Positions 1 through 8,809 of a DNA stretch of 64,000 bases are shown piece by piece. The notes below the pieces were generated by a model, which saw only the letters and a list, made by a program, of their open reading frames with translations, ran no database searches and had not been told where the DNA came from. The DNA comes from Synechococcus sp. MU1643. Lineage in GTDB: Bacteria; Cyanobacteriota; Cyanobacteriia; PCC-6307; Cyanobiaceae. The stretch spans positions 181,531 to 245,530 of the forward strand of contig NZ_VTKY01000003.1 in assembly GCF_020514095.1 (NCBI RefSeq), written 5' to 3'. Position 1 is the first letter of the stretch. Every line of letters begins with the position of its first letter. Both the position numbers and the translations under genes were made by a program.

Positions 1-810
1 GACCTGCGTCAACGCCTAGAGCGTTGGCGCAGCAAAGAACAGGCCGCCCAGGAGGACCAACGCCAGCGCCTGAACGCCACCGAAGGGCACGGAGCCCTTC
101 AAAGCCAGGCGGACGCTCTCCTTTGCCTCGGCAACCCAAGCCGCGACCAGATCGATGAAGCCCAGTCGCTCTATCGCCGGGCCAAAAAACTACGGAGATC
201 ACGCCCGATCCTTGAGCAGCGGCTGAAGCACCATCAGCGACGTCTTGAGCTGATCAACGAGAGTGAAACCTTCATCGAGGATCAACTGAGCGCAACCTGG
301 CAGGACTGCCCAGCACGCCTCTCCGCCCTGAATGATCTGCGGGAGGAACTCGATGAGCTGCTGCAGCCCAAGGAACGCCGTCGCAACACAAGACACCAGC
401 ATCAACGGAACCAGCCCATGCCGCTGGAACTGACCACTCCGGGAGGCCTCAAGGTTCAGGTGGGGCGGAACCACCGGCAGAACGACTGGATCTCGCTGCG
501 CCAGGCCCGCAGTGGTGACCTCTGGTTTCACGCCCAGGAATGCCCAGGGAGTCATGTGGTGTTGAAGAGCTCCAATGGGCTGGCCGAGGAATCAGACCTG
601 GCAATGGCAACAGATCTGGCGGCCTATTTCAGTCGCGCTCGGGGCAACACGCGGGTGGCGGTGGTGATGGTGCCCACCGATCAGCTGCAGCGAATTCCCG
701 GTGCCGGACCAGGCACCGTGCGTCATGGACAGGCTGAAATCCGCTGGGGGGATCCCCAGGGCGCGGAAGAACGGCTGCTTACACCTAGCCTGAGCCCACA
801 TTCGGGCTGA
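1..810 (+). CDS. rqcH: NFACT/RqcH (Rqc2-like) protein, 3' part only
   Basis: The reading frame is open from the first base of the window to TGA at 808-810, so the N-terminal part lies outside. About 269 residues are visible. The first 130 are charged and helical, as expected for the coiled-coil middle of NFACT proteins. The C-terminal part carries the NFACT-R (DUF814) signature: GLKVQVGRNHRQND, then DLWFHAQECPGSHVVL, then a HAQ/ARG-type segment. Family members bind the 50S subunit and tRNA-Ala and add C-terminal alanine tails to stalled nascent chains; they were formerly annotated as fibronectin-binding proteins. Family identity is firm; the tailing role here is inferred from the family. Confidence 0.88.
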   Translation, partial: DLRQRLERWRSKEQAAQEDQRQRLNATEGHGALQSQADALLCLGNPSRDQIDEAQSLYRRAKKLRRSRPILEQRLKHHQRRLELINESETFIEDQLSATWQDCPARLSALNDLREELDELLQPKERRRNTRHQHQRNQPMPLELTTPGGLKVQVGRNHRQNDWISLRQARSGDLWFHAQECPGSHVVLKSSNGLAEESDLAMATDLAAYFSRARGNTRVAVVMVPTDQLQRIPGAGPGTVRHGQAEIRWGDPQGAEERLLTPSLSPHSG

Positions 811-836
811 CCTGTTGCGCCGCCCGACCCGCGTCC

Positions 837-1640
837 GTGTCTGAGCGCCCCGAAGGCCCCCCAGCTCTGCAACCACCACCACCCATTCGCATTGGGAGGG
901 CACCTGGCGATGCCGATTTACCCAATGAGGTGGAGATGCCTCTGGTGGATCACCTTGAGGAACTGCGTCAACGGGTTCTGCGCAGCTTGCTGGCCGTTGT
1001 CATTGCAGCGCTGACCTGTCTGCTGGGGGTCAAACCGCTGGTGCGCTTGCTGGAAGCGCCAGCCAGCGGCATCCATTTTCTTCAACTTGCGCCGGGCGAG
1101 TTTTTATTTGTCTCGCTGAAGGTTGCCGGCTACGCCGGACTCACCCTGGCCCTGCCCTATGTGCTGTTTCAGATCCTGGCATTCGTGCTGCCGGGCCTGA
1201 CGATCCGCGAACGACGCTTGATTGCACCTGCCGTCGCCGGCTCCGCGGTTCTATTCATGGTTGGCCTGGCCTTTGCCTGGTGGGCCCTGGTGCCGGCCGC
1301 CCTGCGTTTTCTGGTGAGCTACGGCGCCGATGTGGTGGAGCCACTTTGGTCAATCGAGCGTTATCTGGATTTTGTTCTTCTGCTGATGTTGGCCACCGGG
1401 CTGTCGTTTCAGCTCCCTGTGTTGCAGCTGCTCCTCGGGGCTCTGGGGCTGGTGCGATGGAGGCCGATGCTTGGAGCCTGGCGCTGGGTTGTGCTGGGTT
1501 CAGCCCTAGCTGGAGCCGTGCTGACGCCATCCACCGATCCCATCACGATGCTGCTGCTAGCTGGAGCCATCACGGCACTGTTTCTAATTGGCGTCGGCCT
1601 GGTGGCTCTGACCGAATCGTTCAGACCAGAAACTCCTTGA
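837..1640 (+). CDS. tatC: Sec-independent protein translocase TatC
   Basis: A 267-residue polytopic protein with a GTG start 26 bp after the upstream stop. It has about six membrane segments. The N-terminal cytosolic segment MPLVDHLEELRQRVLRS is the TatC signature that contacts the twin-arginine signal peptide. TatC forms the receptor core of the Tat translocase, which moves folded proteins across the plasma and thylakoid membranes. Length fits the family (about 250-270). The next genes include petC, whose Rieske protein is a classical Tat substrate. The 3' end overlaps the convergent DUF3067 gene by 20 bp. Confidence 0.95.
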   Translation: MSERPEGPPALQPPPPIRIGRAPGDADLPNEVEMPLVDHLEELRQRVLRSLLAVVIAALTCLLGVKPLVRLLEAPASGIHFLQLAPGEFLFVSLKVAGYAGLTLALPYVLFQILAFVLPGLTIRERRLIAPAVAGSAVLFMVGLAFAWWALVPAALRFLVSYGADVVEPLWSIERYLDFVLLLMLATGLSFQLPVLQLLLGALGLVRWRPMLGAWRWVVLGSALAGAVLTPSTDPITMLLLAGAITALFLIGVGLVALTESFRPETP

Positions 1641-2037
1641 TCAGCGTTTCCGCCTCCGGCCCCGTCGCCTCCAGCGGAAGACTCAACGCCTTACCCAGAC
1701 GCGGTTTGTCACGGGTGGAACCGAGCCATTGGCGCACCTCACCCGCCAAACCAAGACGATTCACAACATCCAGCACCTCACCGAGATGCTGTCGATAGGC
1801 CTCAAGGTCCATCGGAAACGACTGTTGCTCGAGATAGGCCCACATCACCTGGAGGTACAAACGACGGCGTCGAACCACCAGCTGAAGGTCGTAAGTCGCC
1901 CGCCAGCGCTGGCGTAGACAGGCAATCACCTCGTCGACGCTGAGCGGCGGCTCGGGCACGGCAGTGGCGATCTCAAGCACAGAATCAGAAGCGGCAGGAT
2001 CAGGAAGACACCTGTCGTCGCAAAGCTTGACAGGCAC
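1621..2037 (-). CDS. DUF3067 family protein
   Basis: A 138-residue soluble protein. The core, from LSVDEVIACLRQRW through YLQVMWAYLEQQSFP to GKALSLPL, matches the DUF3067 family of cyanobacteria and plastid-bearing eukaryotes, whose function I do not know. The start used is GTG at 2037; a GTG at 1980 is equally possible and would remove a poorly conserved 19-residue leader. Neither has a clear Shine-Dalgarno. It converges with tatC (20-bp overlap) and diverges from petC (about 50 bp), which ties it by position to Tat and Rieske biogenesis, but no motif shows its role. Confidence 0.85.
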   Translation of the reverse strand: MPVKLCDDRCLPDPAASDSVLEIATAVPEPPLSVDEVIACLRQRWRATYDLQLVVRRRRLYLQVMWAYLEQQSFPMDLEAYRQHLGEVLDVVNRLGLAGEVRQWLGSTRDKPRLGKALSLPLEATGPEAETLIKEFLV

Positions 2038-2084
2038 TTAAGCATCCATAATGGTCGCCAATCCGAGCTGGATGAACGTCGGCC

Positions 2085-2621
2085 ATGACACAACTCTCCT
2101 CGAGCGATGTGCCCGGAATGGGTCGTCGGCAGTTCATGAATCTGCTGACGTTCGGCTCCGTCACTGGTGTGGCCTTGGGAGCCCTCTACCCGGTGGCGAA
2201 TTACTTCATCCCCCCCAAGGCCGCTGGCAGCGGCGGTGGCACCAGCGCCAAGGATGAGCTGGGCAACCCGATCACAGCCAGCGGTTGGCTCTCCAGCCAC
2301 CCCGAGGGCGATCGCAGCCTGGTGCAGGGCCTCAAGGGTGATCCCACCTATCTGATCGTTGAAGGCGAAGACGCCATTGGCAGCTACGGCATCAACGCCA
2401 TCTGCACCCACCTCGGCTGCGTCGTTCCCTGGAACAGCGGTGCCAACAAGTTCATGTGCCCTTGCCATGGCAGTCAGTACGACGCCACCGGCAAGGTGGT
2501 CCGAGGCCCTGCTCCTCTCTCCCTGGCCCTAGCCAACGTCAGCGTGGAGAACGACAACGTGTTCATGAGCCAGTGGACCGAGACCGACTTCCGAACTGGT
2601 GATAAGCCCTGGTGGGCCTGA
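2085..2621 (+). CDS. petC: Cytochrome b6f Rieske iron-sulfur subunit PetC
   Basis: A 178-residue protein. The N-terminus has a twin-arginine motif (RRQFMN, residues 14-19) followed by a hydrophobic segment that serves as uncleaved Tat signal anchor. The 2Fe-2S ligands are C107-T-H109-L-G-C112 and C125-P-C127-H128, in the boxes CTHLGC and CPCHGS. It transfers electrons from plastoquinol to cytochrome f in the b6f complex on the lumenal side of the thylakoid. petA follows with its ATG 38 bp after the petC stop, the standard cyanobacterial petCA operon. Confidence 0.97.
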   Translation: MTQLSSSDVPGMGRRQFMNLLTFGSVTGVALGALYPVANYFIPPKAAGSGGGTSAKDELGNPITASGWLSSHPEGDRSLVQGLKGDPTYLIVEGEDAIGSYGINAICTHLGCVVPWNSGANKFMCPCHGSQYDATGKVVRGPAPLSLALANVSVENDNVFMSQWTETDFRTGDKPWWA

Positions 2622-2659
2622 TCTTTCCCTTCCCTAAGCCTGCATCTCCTCACCGTCCC

Positions 2660-3592
2660 ATGCGTCGTCACCTCTCTCTTCTCCTTGGATCGCTAGTCGT
2701 CGGACTGGCTCTGCTGATTGCCCCGGCTGCCAGCTGGGCCTATCCCTTCTGGGCTCAACAGAACTACGACAGCCCCCGGGAAGCCACCGGCAAGATTGTT
2801 TGTGCGAACTGCCACCTGGCCAAAAAGCTGACCCAAGCTGAAGTTCCCCAATCGGTACTCCCCGACAGCGTCTTCACCGCCAGCGTCAAGGTTCCCTACG
2901 AAAAGGGTCTTCAGGAGATCGGTGCTGACGGCAACGACGTGGGCATGCAGGTGGGAGCTGTTGTGATGCTTCCCGATGGCTTCACCCTGGCTCCTCAGGA
3001 CCGCTGGAGCGATGAGATCAAGGAAGAGACGGAAGGCGTTTACTTCACCCAGTACAGCGACGACCAGCCAAACATCCTGCTGGTGGGACCGATTCCTGGT
3101 GACGAGCACCAAGAGATCGTCTTCCCTGTTCTGTCCCCTGATCCCGCCACCGACAGCAACATCCACTTCGGCAAGTACCAGATCCACGTGGGTGGTAACC
3201 GCGGCCGTGGCCAGGTGTATCCCACCGGTGAGAAGAGCAACAACACCGTCTACACGGCTCCGGCCAGCGGCACCATTGCCTCCATCGAGCCCGGTGAAAA
3301 CGGCGCCAGCGTGGTCAGCATCAAGGCTGCTGATGGCAACAGCGTCAGTGAGACCATCCCTGTTGGTCCTGAAGTTCTGGTCAGTGTTGGTGACAGCATT
3401 GAAGCCGGTGCCGCACTGACCAACGACCCCAACGTCGGTGGCTTCGGCCAGGTGGACGCGGAAATTGTTCTGCAGAACCCCGTTCGGATCTATGGCTTGC
3501 TCGCCTTCTTCGCTGCCGTGGCTCTTGCTCAGATCATGTTGGTGCTGAAGAAGAGGCAGATCGAAAAAGTTCAGGCAGCTGAGGGCGTCTGA
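2660..3592 (+). CDS. petA: Cytochrome f (apocytochrome f precursor)
   Basis: A 310-residue precursor. The ATG at 2660 is chosen because it opens a normal signal peptide (RR, then a hydrophobic core, then ASWA); the frame extends upstream to 2612 but that adds a non-conserved leader overlapping petC. Mature protein begins at Tyr28, whose amino group is the axial haem ligand in the family. Haem is bound by C48-A-N-C51-H52. A C-terminal membrane anchor ([17 protein letters not shown]) precedes a basic stromal tail. Second gene of petCA; a strong terminator-like hairpin lies 24 bp after its stop. Confidence 0.97.
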   Translation: MRRHLSLLLGSLVVGLALLIAPAASWAYPFWAQQNYDSPREATGKIVCANCHLAKKLTQAEVPQSVLPDSVFTASVKVPYEKGLQEIGADGNDVGMQVGAVVMLPDGFTLAPQDRWSDEIKEETEGVYFTQYSDDQPNILLVGPIPGDEHQEIVFPVLSPDPATDSNIHFGKYQIHVGGNRGRGQVYPTGEKSNNTVYTAPASGTIASIEPGENGASVVSIKAADGNSVSETIPVGPEVLVSVGDSIEAGAALTNDPNVGGFGQVDAEIVLQNPVRIYGLLAFFAAVALAQIMLVLKKRQIEKVQAAEGV

Positions 3593-3597
3593 TCGCT

Positions 3598-4476
3598 ATG
3601 GCTCTTGAAGCCCTGTTTCCCCTGGCGACCTTCCAGTCGCCAGGGGAATTTTTGCCTCATACCGAAAACTGGTTCCTTCCCCTGCGTTGGTACGGGCTGC
3701 TGATTGCAACCGCCGTGCTGATCGGCCTGAACCTCTCCAGCCGCCTGGCCAAACTTCGAAAGCTGGAAAACGGCCTAATCAGCGATCTGCTGCCCGTGCT
3801 CGTGCTGTTTGCCGTCATCGGAGCACGGATCTACTACGTGGCCTTCGAGTGGCACAACTACGCCTCAAACCCGCTCAAAGCCCTGGCCATCTGGGAGGGA
3901 GGGATTGCTATCCACGGTGCTTTGTTGGCGGGAACAATCACCCTGATCCTGTTCTGCCGCTGGCGTCGGCAACCCTTCTGGGATGTGCTGGACGTTCTGG
4001 TTCCTTCCGTGGCCTTGGGACAGGCCATCGGTCGCTGGGGGAATTTCTTCAATTCAGAGGCCTTTGGGGTTCCAACTGATCTGCCGTGGAAACTGTTCAT
4101 TCCGACACAGAGCCGCCCGGTGATCTACAGCACGTCGGAGTTTTTCCACCCGACCTTTCTCTATGAATCGATTTGGAACATGCTGCTCTTCGGACTGCTG
4201 GTGCTGCTCTTTCGCCACGGACTGAAAGCTCCTGGGATCCTCCCATCGGGTGCCATGAGTTGCGTTTATTTGGTGGGGTACAGCCTCGGCCGCGTCTGGA
4301 TCGAAGGTCTGCGCATTGATCCTCTCTGCATCGGTTCGCTTCCACCGGCTTGCGAAGGGGGAATCCGCATCGCGCAATTGATGAGTTTCACCTTGGTCGC
4401 GCTGGGCATGATCGGGCTTTGGTGGCTATACGGACGAAAGCGACCCTTGCCTGATCCATCAGGCCAACGCAGTTGA
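3598..4476 (+). CDS. lgt: Prolipoprotein diacylglyceryl transferase Lgt
   Basis: A 292-residue integral membrane enzyme that moves diacylglycerol from phosphatidylglycerol to the lipobox cysteine of prelipoproteins. Seven or so hydrophobic segments are visible. The Lgt signature [13 protein letters not shown] holds the essential Arg, and HPTFLYES is also conserved. It starts only 5 bp after petA, and its first 18 codons contain a perfect terminator-like hairpin (3617-3653), so read-through from petCA is probably limited and lgt may have its own promoter inside petA. Its stop overlaps the TTG start of cobM. Confidence 0.96.
   Translation: MALEALFPLATFQSPGEFLPHTENWFLPLRWYGLLIATAVLIGLNLSSRLAKLRKLENGLISDLLPVLVLFAVIGARIYYVAFEWHNYASNPLKALAIWEGGIAIHGALLAGTITLILFCRWRRQPFWDVLDVLVPSVALGQAIGRWGNFFNSEAFGVPTDLPWKLFIPTQSRPVIYSTSEFFHPTFLYESIWNMLLFGLLVLLFRHGLKAPGILPSGAMSCVYLVGYSLGRVWIEGLRIDPLCIGSLPPACEGGIRIAQLMSFTLVALGMIGLWWLYGRKRPLPDPSGQRS
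3617..3653 (+). terminator. Rho-independent terminator-like hairpin inside lgt
   Basis: Bases 3617-3629 (TTCCCCTGGCGAC) and 3636-3648 (GTCGCCAGGGGAA) form a perfect 13-bp stem with a 6-nt loop, followed at once by five T (3649-3653). This is a textbook intrinsic terminator. It sits after the petA stop (3592) but inside the coding sequence of lgt, which starts at 3598. It most likely ends petCA transcripts. Confidence 0.8.
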
Positions 4477-5234
4477 GTCAAGTTGTCAGTTTCGTCGGTG
4501 CAGGCCCTGGTGCTCCAGACCTGCTCACCCTTCGTGCAGCTGAACGTCTGAACAAGGCTGAAGTGCTGATCTGGACGGATTCCCTGGTCTGTCCAGCCAT
4601 CGCAGATATGGCTCCGGCTGATTGCGAACGGATCCGCACCAGCACGACCACGCTCGAAGACCTGATCCCGTTGCTGATCGATCGACACCGCAAGGGCAAG
4701 CGAGTGGTACGACTCCACGACGGAGACACGGCCCTTTACAGCGCCATCAACGAGCAGATCTGCGCCTTAAATGACGTCGAAATACCCGTCGAAGTGATCC
4801 CCGGGGTCAGCGCTTACCAAGCGGCAGCCGCCGGACTCGCTAGCGAACTCACCCTTCCAGGCGTGGTGCAGACCATTGTTCTCAGTCGCGCTGGAGGTCG
4901 CACCGGCGTGCCGGAACGGGAACAGCTGGATCGGCTGGCCGCCCTGCGCGCCAGCCTTTGCATCTATTTGAGTGCACGACACGTTGAAAAGGTGCAAGCC
5001 ACCCTTCTGGAGCACTACCCTGCCGACACGCCAGTAGCCATAGGACATCGAGTGAGCTGGCCCGATCAGATGCTCACAGTGGTTCCTCTCAAGGAGATGG
5101 CTGCGATAAGTCGGGAACGCAATCTGATTCGCACAACGCTCTACGTGGTGAGTCCGGCTCTCGCCGGTGGTCCTCAGCGTTCACGTCTTTACTCGCCTGA
5201 CCACGACCACCTGTTCCGTCCAAAAGCCCAATAG
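4473..5234 (+). CDS. cobM: Precorrin-4 C11-methyltransferase CobM/CbiF
   Basis: A 253-residue SAM-dependent tetrapyrrole methylase of cobalamin (pseudocobalamin) synthesis. It opens with the family box [18 protein letters not shown] and has the conserved [16 protein letters not shown] and [13 protein letters not shown] segments. TTG at 4473 overlaps the lgt stop by 4 bp, and no better start is near, so translational coupling with lgt is likely. Length fits the family (about 250). CobM rather than another corrin methylase is based on overall pattern and is fairly sure. No cobalamin riboswitch is visible. Confidence 0.9.
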   Translation: MSQVVSFVGAGPGAPDLLTLRAAERLNKAEVLIWTDSLVCPAIADMAPADCERIRTSTTTLEDLIPLLIDRHRKGKRVVRLHDGDTALYSAINEQICALNDVEIPVEVIPGVSAYQAAAAGLASELTLPGVVQTIVLSRAGGRTGVPEREQLDRLAALRASLCIYLSARHVEKVQATLLEHYPADTPVAIGHRVSWPDQMLTVVPLKEMAAISRERNLIRTTLYVVSPALAGGPQRSRLYSPDHDHLFRPKAQ

Positions 5235-5259
5235 GCGGTGGTTTAGAGTTGTTTTGTGC

Positions 5260-5331
<72 letters not shown>

Positions 5332-5393
5332 TATTTTTTGGTGGCGTTTAACCCTTCGCTGTTCATCAAGGGCTGACTGCGCTGTGGAATGGG

Positions 5394-5416
5394 CCTAGGT
5401 TCAATTTTGAACTAGG
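5394..5416. promoter_or_regulatory. Near-perfect inverted repeat before the RodZ-like gene
   Basis: CCTAGGTTCAA and TTGAACTAGG form an almost perfect inverted repeat (one unpaired G), ending 15 bp upstream of the ATG at 5432. It is not followed by a T-run, so an operator or mRNA leader structure is more likely than a terminator. No known regulator site was recognised. Confidence 0.35.
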
Positions 5417-5431
5417 TCGACTTACCCATCT

Positions 5432-6208
5432 ATGAACGAGCGGAGTCTTGTGGACGACCAAGGCAAAGCCAAAGGCCTGGGTGAAGCAGGGCGACAGTTG
5501 GCCGAAGCACGGGCTGCAGCGGGCCTGAGCCAAAATCAGCTCGCCAGCCAGATGCACATGGGCGAGGAGCAACTCGCAGCACTGGAACGCGGCGATCAAG
5601 CCGAACTTCCTGAACCCGTGTTCATCAAGGCCATGGTGCGCCGACTCAGCTCCCATCTGGGTTTGGATGCTGACGCCATGGTTCAGACCCTCGGTCCCCT
5701 CACGACCAACCAGCCCAAACGGACGCCTCACGGGGCAACAACGCGGGGCATCACCCCTCAGAAACAAAGAACAGTCCATCCGCTTCCCCTTGTGGCCTTA
5801 GCAGGGCTCGCTGGGCTTGGGTTTGTTGTGTGGAGCAACGCCTCCGAGTTGACGCGTTTCGCCCAAGGGTTGAGGCCTACCAAGCAAAGCCTTGAGCCAA
5901 GGGGGGCGGATCTCGAGTTAGCCGAGGTTGTAAAAGAGCCCGATGTCCTCATCGTTCCAGCTCCATCCACCGAAGACCTCGGACTCACGATCAGCAGCAG
6001 CGAACCCAGCTGGATCGCCTTGCGGCGTGAGGGAATTGTGGAATTCGAAGGGCTCCTGAACGGTGAGCGAAAGATTGACAATCCCGATCTTGTGGAGATC
6101 TACGCCGGCCGGCCTGATCTGGTCCAGCTGAGTTCCCCCGACGCAGAGACACGAACACTTGGTGCTGTGAACGACATCCGCTGGATCCCTCTCAACCCTG
6201 AACGCTGA
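5432..6208 (+). CDS. RodZ-like helix-turn-helix membrane protein
   Basis: 258 residues. Residues about 15-85 form an HTH_25 domain of the RodZ type (RQLAEARAAAGLSQNQLASQM). One membrane segment follows near residue 115 (LPLVALAGLAGLGFVVWS), then a periplasmic C-terminal domain of DUF4115 type (SSSEPSWIALRREG). RodZ links the membrane to MreB in rod-shaped cells; in a coccoid Synechococcus the role may differ. Its stop region overlaps the convergent ppx gene by 17 bp. Domain order is firm; orthology to RodZ is inferred. Confidence 0.8.
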   Translation: MNERSLVDDQGKAKGLGEAGRQLAEARAAAGLSQNQLASQMHMGEEQLAALERGDQAELPEPVFIKAMVRRLSSHLGLDADAMVQTLGPLTTNQPKRTPHGATTRGITPQKQRTVHPLPLVALAGLAGLGFVVWSNASELTRFAQGLRPTKQSLEPRGADLELAEVVKEPDVLIVPAPSTEDLGLTISSSEPSWIALRREGIVEFEGLLNGERKIDNPDLVEIYAGRPDLVQLSSPDAETRTLGAVNDIRWIPLNPER

Positions 6209-7832
6209 CGCGCAGATTCACCCCGACCGCTTCCTTCACCACCTCAGCGCAGCTCTCCAAGCTCCACTGCTCAAGGCTGACGTTCTGGTTGACCCGCTCA
6301 GGGACGATTTCCAGATCCAGAGTTCCCTTCACCGCATGAATGCGGAGTGCTGAAATCACCGGTTCAGGCCTGCGATCCAGGGCCGCAGCCAAGCGCAGCA
6401 GCAGGGCCATCTGAAGAACGCAACGACGGTTTTCTCGGGTGGCTACAAGCTGCCAAGACTCATGGCGTTTCTTCGGCAAGCTGCGGCGGTGATAGCGAGC
6501 AATCGCTGCCACCATCAGATGCTCCGCTTCGGAATAACCCAGCAGCTCACCATGACGAATCAAGTACCAGGTGTGCTTGTGGTAAGCGCTGATGTTGATG
6601 TGCTGGCCACAGGAATGAAGCATGGCGGCAGCCCAAAGCAGTTCGCGACCTTCGCCGCTGTCGTCATGCATCACTCCTCGCGTGGCGTCGTAGAGGATTA
6701 GGGCATGGCTGGCGACCCGTTCAGCCCTGCTCTGGTTCACCCCAAAGCGCTGCACCTGATGAATCACGGTGCGTTGCCTGATGCTGCTCTGAAAGCTGAA
6801 GCGGTCTTCCAGGAGACCCTGGCGAAGCATCCAATCAACGATCAGCCCTTCTCTAAGCGCACGCTCACTCAGCACCAAGTCCTCCACACCCAGCATCTTC
6901 ATGGTGGTTTGAAGGATCAGCGCGCCGGGAACAATGATTTCGGCCCGACGGTCATTGATGGGAGCCAACTCCCTCCGCTGCGCAGGGGTCATCCTGATCA
7001 GACGATCAACCACCTTGTCCAGGCGCTGCCGGGTGACGCGGTAGCCATGCAATTTGCGGGGTGGACGCTCCTCTTCACTCGCAGCAAGGGAGCCAATCGC
7101 CATGGCCGTGCCGCTGGTGGCCACCAACACAGCAGTTTCACCGGGTTTGATCCTGCGACGCACTTTGTCGACCGCAGGTTCAAGCGACCCCTGAATGAAA
7201 GCCTGAAGAAACGATCGACGTTGGGGGGGCATCGGATCATCTCGAACAAAGTCCCGCTGGAGTCGCACAGCCCCCACACGGGTGCTGGTGAGGGCGCGCG
7301 CATCACGACCATCGGCAAGGATCAGTTCCGTGGAGCCACCTCCGATGTCGAGCAGAAGATGCGGACGATCTCCAAATGGCATTCCTGAGAGGACGCCCAA
7401 GTAGATCAGCCGGGCCTCCTCGGGGCCGCTGACCAAATCCACCTCCATCCCCAGATCGTCGAGAATGGTCTGGAGGAAATCGCGACCATTGGGCGCTTCA
7501 CGAACGGCACTCGTCGCGGCCGTCACAATCTGCTCAACCCGGTGACTGGCGGCGAGATCTTTGAACTGGCGCAGAGCTTCCAGCCCTCGTTGCATCGCCG
7601 CCGATGTCAGCTCACCAGTCTCGGAATCACGCTCCCCCAGACGCGTGGTGGCCTTTTCAGCCTGGATGATCCGAAACGTGCGCAGCTTCGGATCAACAGC
7701 TGCCACCAGAAGATGAAAGGAATTGGTGCCGATGTCTATGGCGGCGATCCGACGCAGATCAGGATTCGCGGCCTGGGGCACGCCGTTGTTCTGTTCCGTT
7801 GGCTGGGCTGGGGCCTCGGCATCCAGCATCAA
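6192..7832 (-). CDS. ppx: Exopolyphosphatase/GppA-type phosphatase
   Basis: 546 residues. The ASKHA fold shows phosphate-binding boxes AAIDIGTNSFHLLVA near residue 30 and LLDIGGGSTELI near residue 165. The C-terminal part is an HD-like domain (LLWAAAMLHSCGQHIN). This layout is that of Ppx/GppA enzymes, which release phosphate from polyphosphate or convert pppGpp to ppGpp; the sequence does not decide between them. It diverges from the UbiA prenyltransferase gene (about 83 bp apart) and overlaps the RodZ-like gene end. ATG codons at 7832 and 7829 are both possible starts. Confidence 0.92.
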   Translation of the reverse strand: MMLDAEAPAQPTEQNNGVPQAANPDLRRIAAIDIGTNSFHLLVAAVDPKLRTFRIIQAEKATTRLGERDSETGELTSAAMQRGLEALRQFKDLAASHRVEQIVTAATSAVREAPNGRDFLQTILDDLGMEVDLVSGPEEARLIYLGVLSGMPFGDRPHLLLDIGGGSTELILADGRDARALTSTRVGAVRLQRDFVRDDPMPPQRRSFLQAFIQGSLEPAVDKVRRRIKPGETAVLVATSGTAMAIGSLAASEEERPPRKLHGYRVTRQRLDKVVDRLIRMTPAQRRELAPINDRRAEIIVPGALILQTTMKMLGVEDLVLSERALREGLIVDWMLRQGLLEDRFSFQSSIRQRTVIHQVQRFGVNQSRAERVASHALILYDATRGVMHDDSGEGRELLWAAAMLHSCGQHINISAYHKHTWYLIRHGELLGYSEAEHLMVAAIARYHRRSLPKKRHESWQLVATRENRRCVLQMALLLRLAAALDRRPEPVISALRIHAVKGTLDLEIVPERVNQNVSLEQWSLESCAEVVKEAVGVNLRVSVQG

Positions 7833-7915
7833 CGTCAGAGCAGCAAGGGATCCACTCTGCCACTGACGGCCGAGGCCATCAGACCCTGACTAGGGTTCTT
7901 CAAATCCCGTTGATT

Positions 7916-8809
7916 GTGATCAGCAGCTCTGCACGTCTTCAGCCCTGGATCGAACTGCTCCGCTGGAACAAACCCACCGGCCGGCTGATTCTGCTGATCC
8001 CAGCAGGCTGGGCCCTCTGGCTGAATCCAACCGCTCCTCCAAGTGTTGTTCTGATCCTGCAGATCCTGCTGGGGGGCATGGCAGTAAGCGGTGCGGGCTG
8101 CATCGCCAATGACCTGTGGGACCAGCGGTTCGACGGCAGGGTGGAACGCACAAAACGTCGTCCTCTGGCCAGGGGTGCGCTGCAGAGAGGACCAGCCTTC
8201 GCTTTGCTGCTGACCTTCCTTGGCCTCAGCCTGGCTGTCGTGCTGAGTCTTCAGGCCGACAGCCTAAGACTCTGTTTAGCGTTGGCCTGCACGGCCGTAC
8301 TGCCGATCCTTGGATATCCATCAGCGAAGCGGTGGTTCGCCTTCCCCCAGGTGATCTTGGCGCTGTGCTGGGGCTTCGCGGTGCTGATCCCCTGGGCCGC
8401 TGCAACGGCCTCCTTGAGCTGGAGTCCTGCCCTGGTGTGCAGTTGGCTGGCAACCTTGGTCTGGACCTTTGGTTTCGACACGGTCTATGCCATGGCCGAT
8501 CGACGTGACGATGCCAGCCTCGGCCTGCGCAGCAGCGCATTGAGCCTCGGATCCCGCGTGGTGCCTGTGGTGCGTGGCTGCTACCTCGCGACAGCCATCA
8601 CCCTTGCCATTGCGGCCTGGTCGGCTCAGATCCCAGCACCGTTTTGGCCTCTCTGGTTGCTTGCCACAGTCTTCATGCAACTCAGCTGCAATCCCTTAAA
8701 CAAGCAAGATGCCTCCATGGGCACCTACGGGAAGCACTTTGCCCAGCAAGTGCAGGCGGGGACGCTGCTCTGGCTCGGCCTGGTTCTGGCCAGGGGATGG
8801 GGAACCTGA
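7916..8809 (+). CDS. ubiA: UbiA-family prenyltransferase (4-hydroxybenzoate solanesyltransferase type)
   Basis: 297 residues and about eight membrane helices. The first prenyl diphosphate motif is N65-D66-LWD69-QRFD73, followed by RTKRRPLARG; the second is DTVYAMADRRDD. This is the UbiA pattern; in cyanobacteria the 4-hydroxybenzoate enzyme makes the plastoquinone precursor. GTG at 7916 is chosen because it gives the family length; the frame is open upstream but would overlap the divergent ppx gene. The stop overlaps the ATG of the next gene (TGATG), suggesting translational coupling. Confidence 0.9.
   Translation: MISSSARLQPWIELLRWNKPTGRLILLIPAGWALWLNPTAPPSVVLILQILLGGMAVSGAGCIANDLWDQRFDGRVERTKRRPLARGALQRGPAFALLLTFLGLSLAVVLSLQADSLRLCLALACTAVLPILGYPSAKRWFAFPQVILALCWGFAVLIPWAAATASLSWSPALVCSWLATLVWTFGFDTVYAMADRRDDASLGLRSSALSLGSRVVPVVRGCYLATAITLAIAAWSAQIPAPFWPLWLLATVFMQLSCNPLNKQDASMGTYGKHFAQQVQAGTLLWLGLVLARGWGT

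Noticed and set aside
4400..4480. Cobalamin riboswitch before cobM
   Set aside because: cobM overlaps lgt and no B12-box-like sequence is visible upstream.
5332..5360. Intrinsic terminator after tRNA-Val
   Set aside because: A T-run is present but no stem precedes it other than the tRNA itself.
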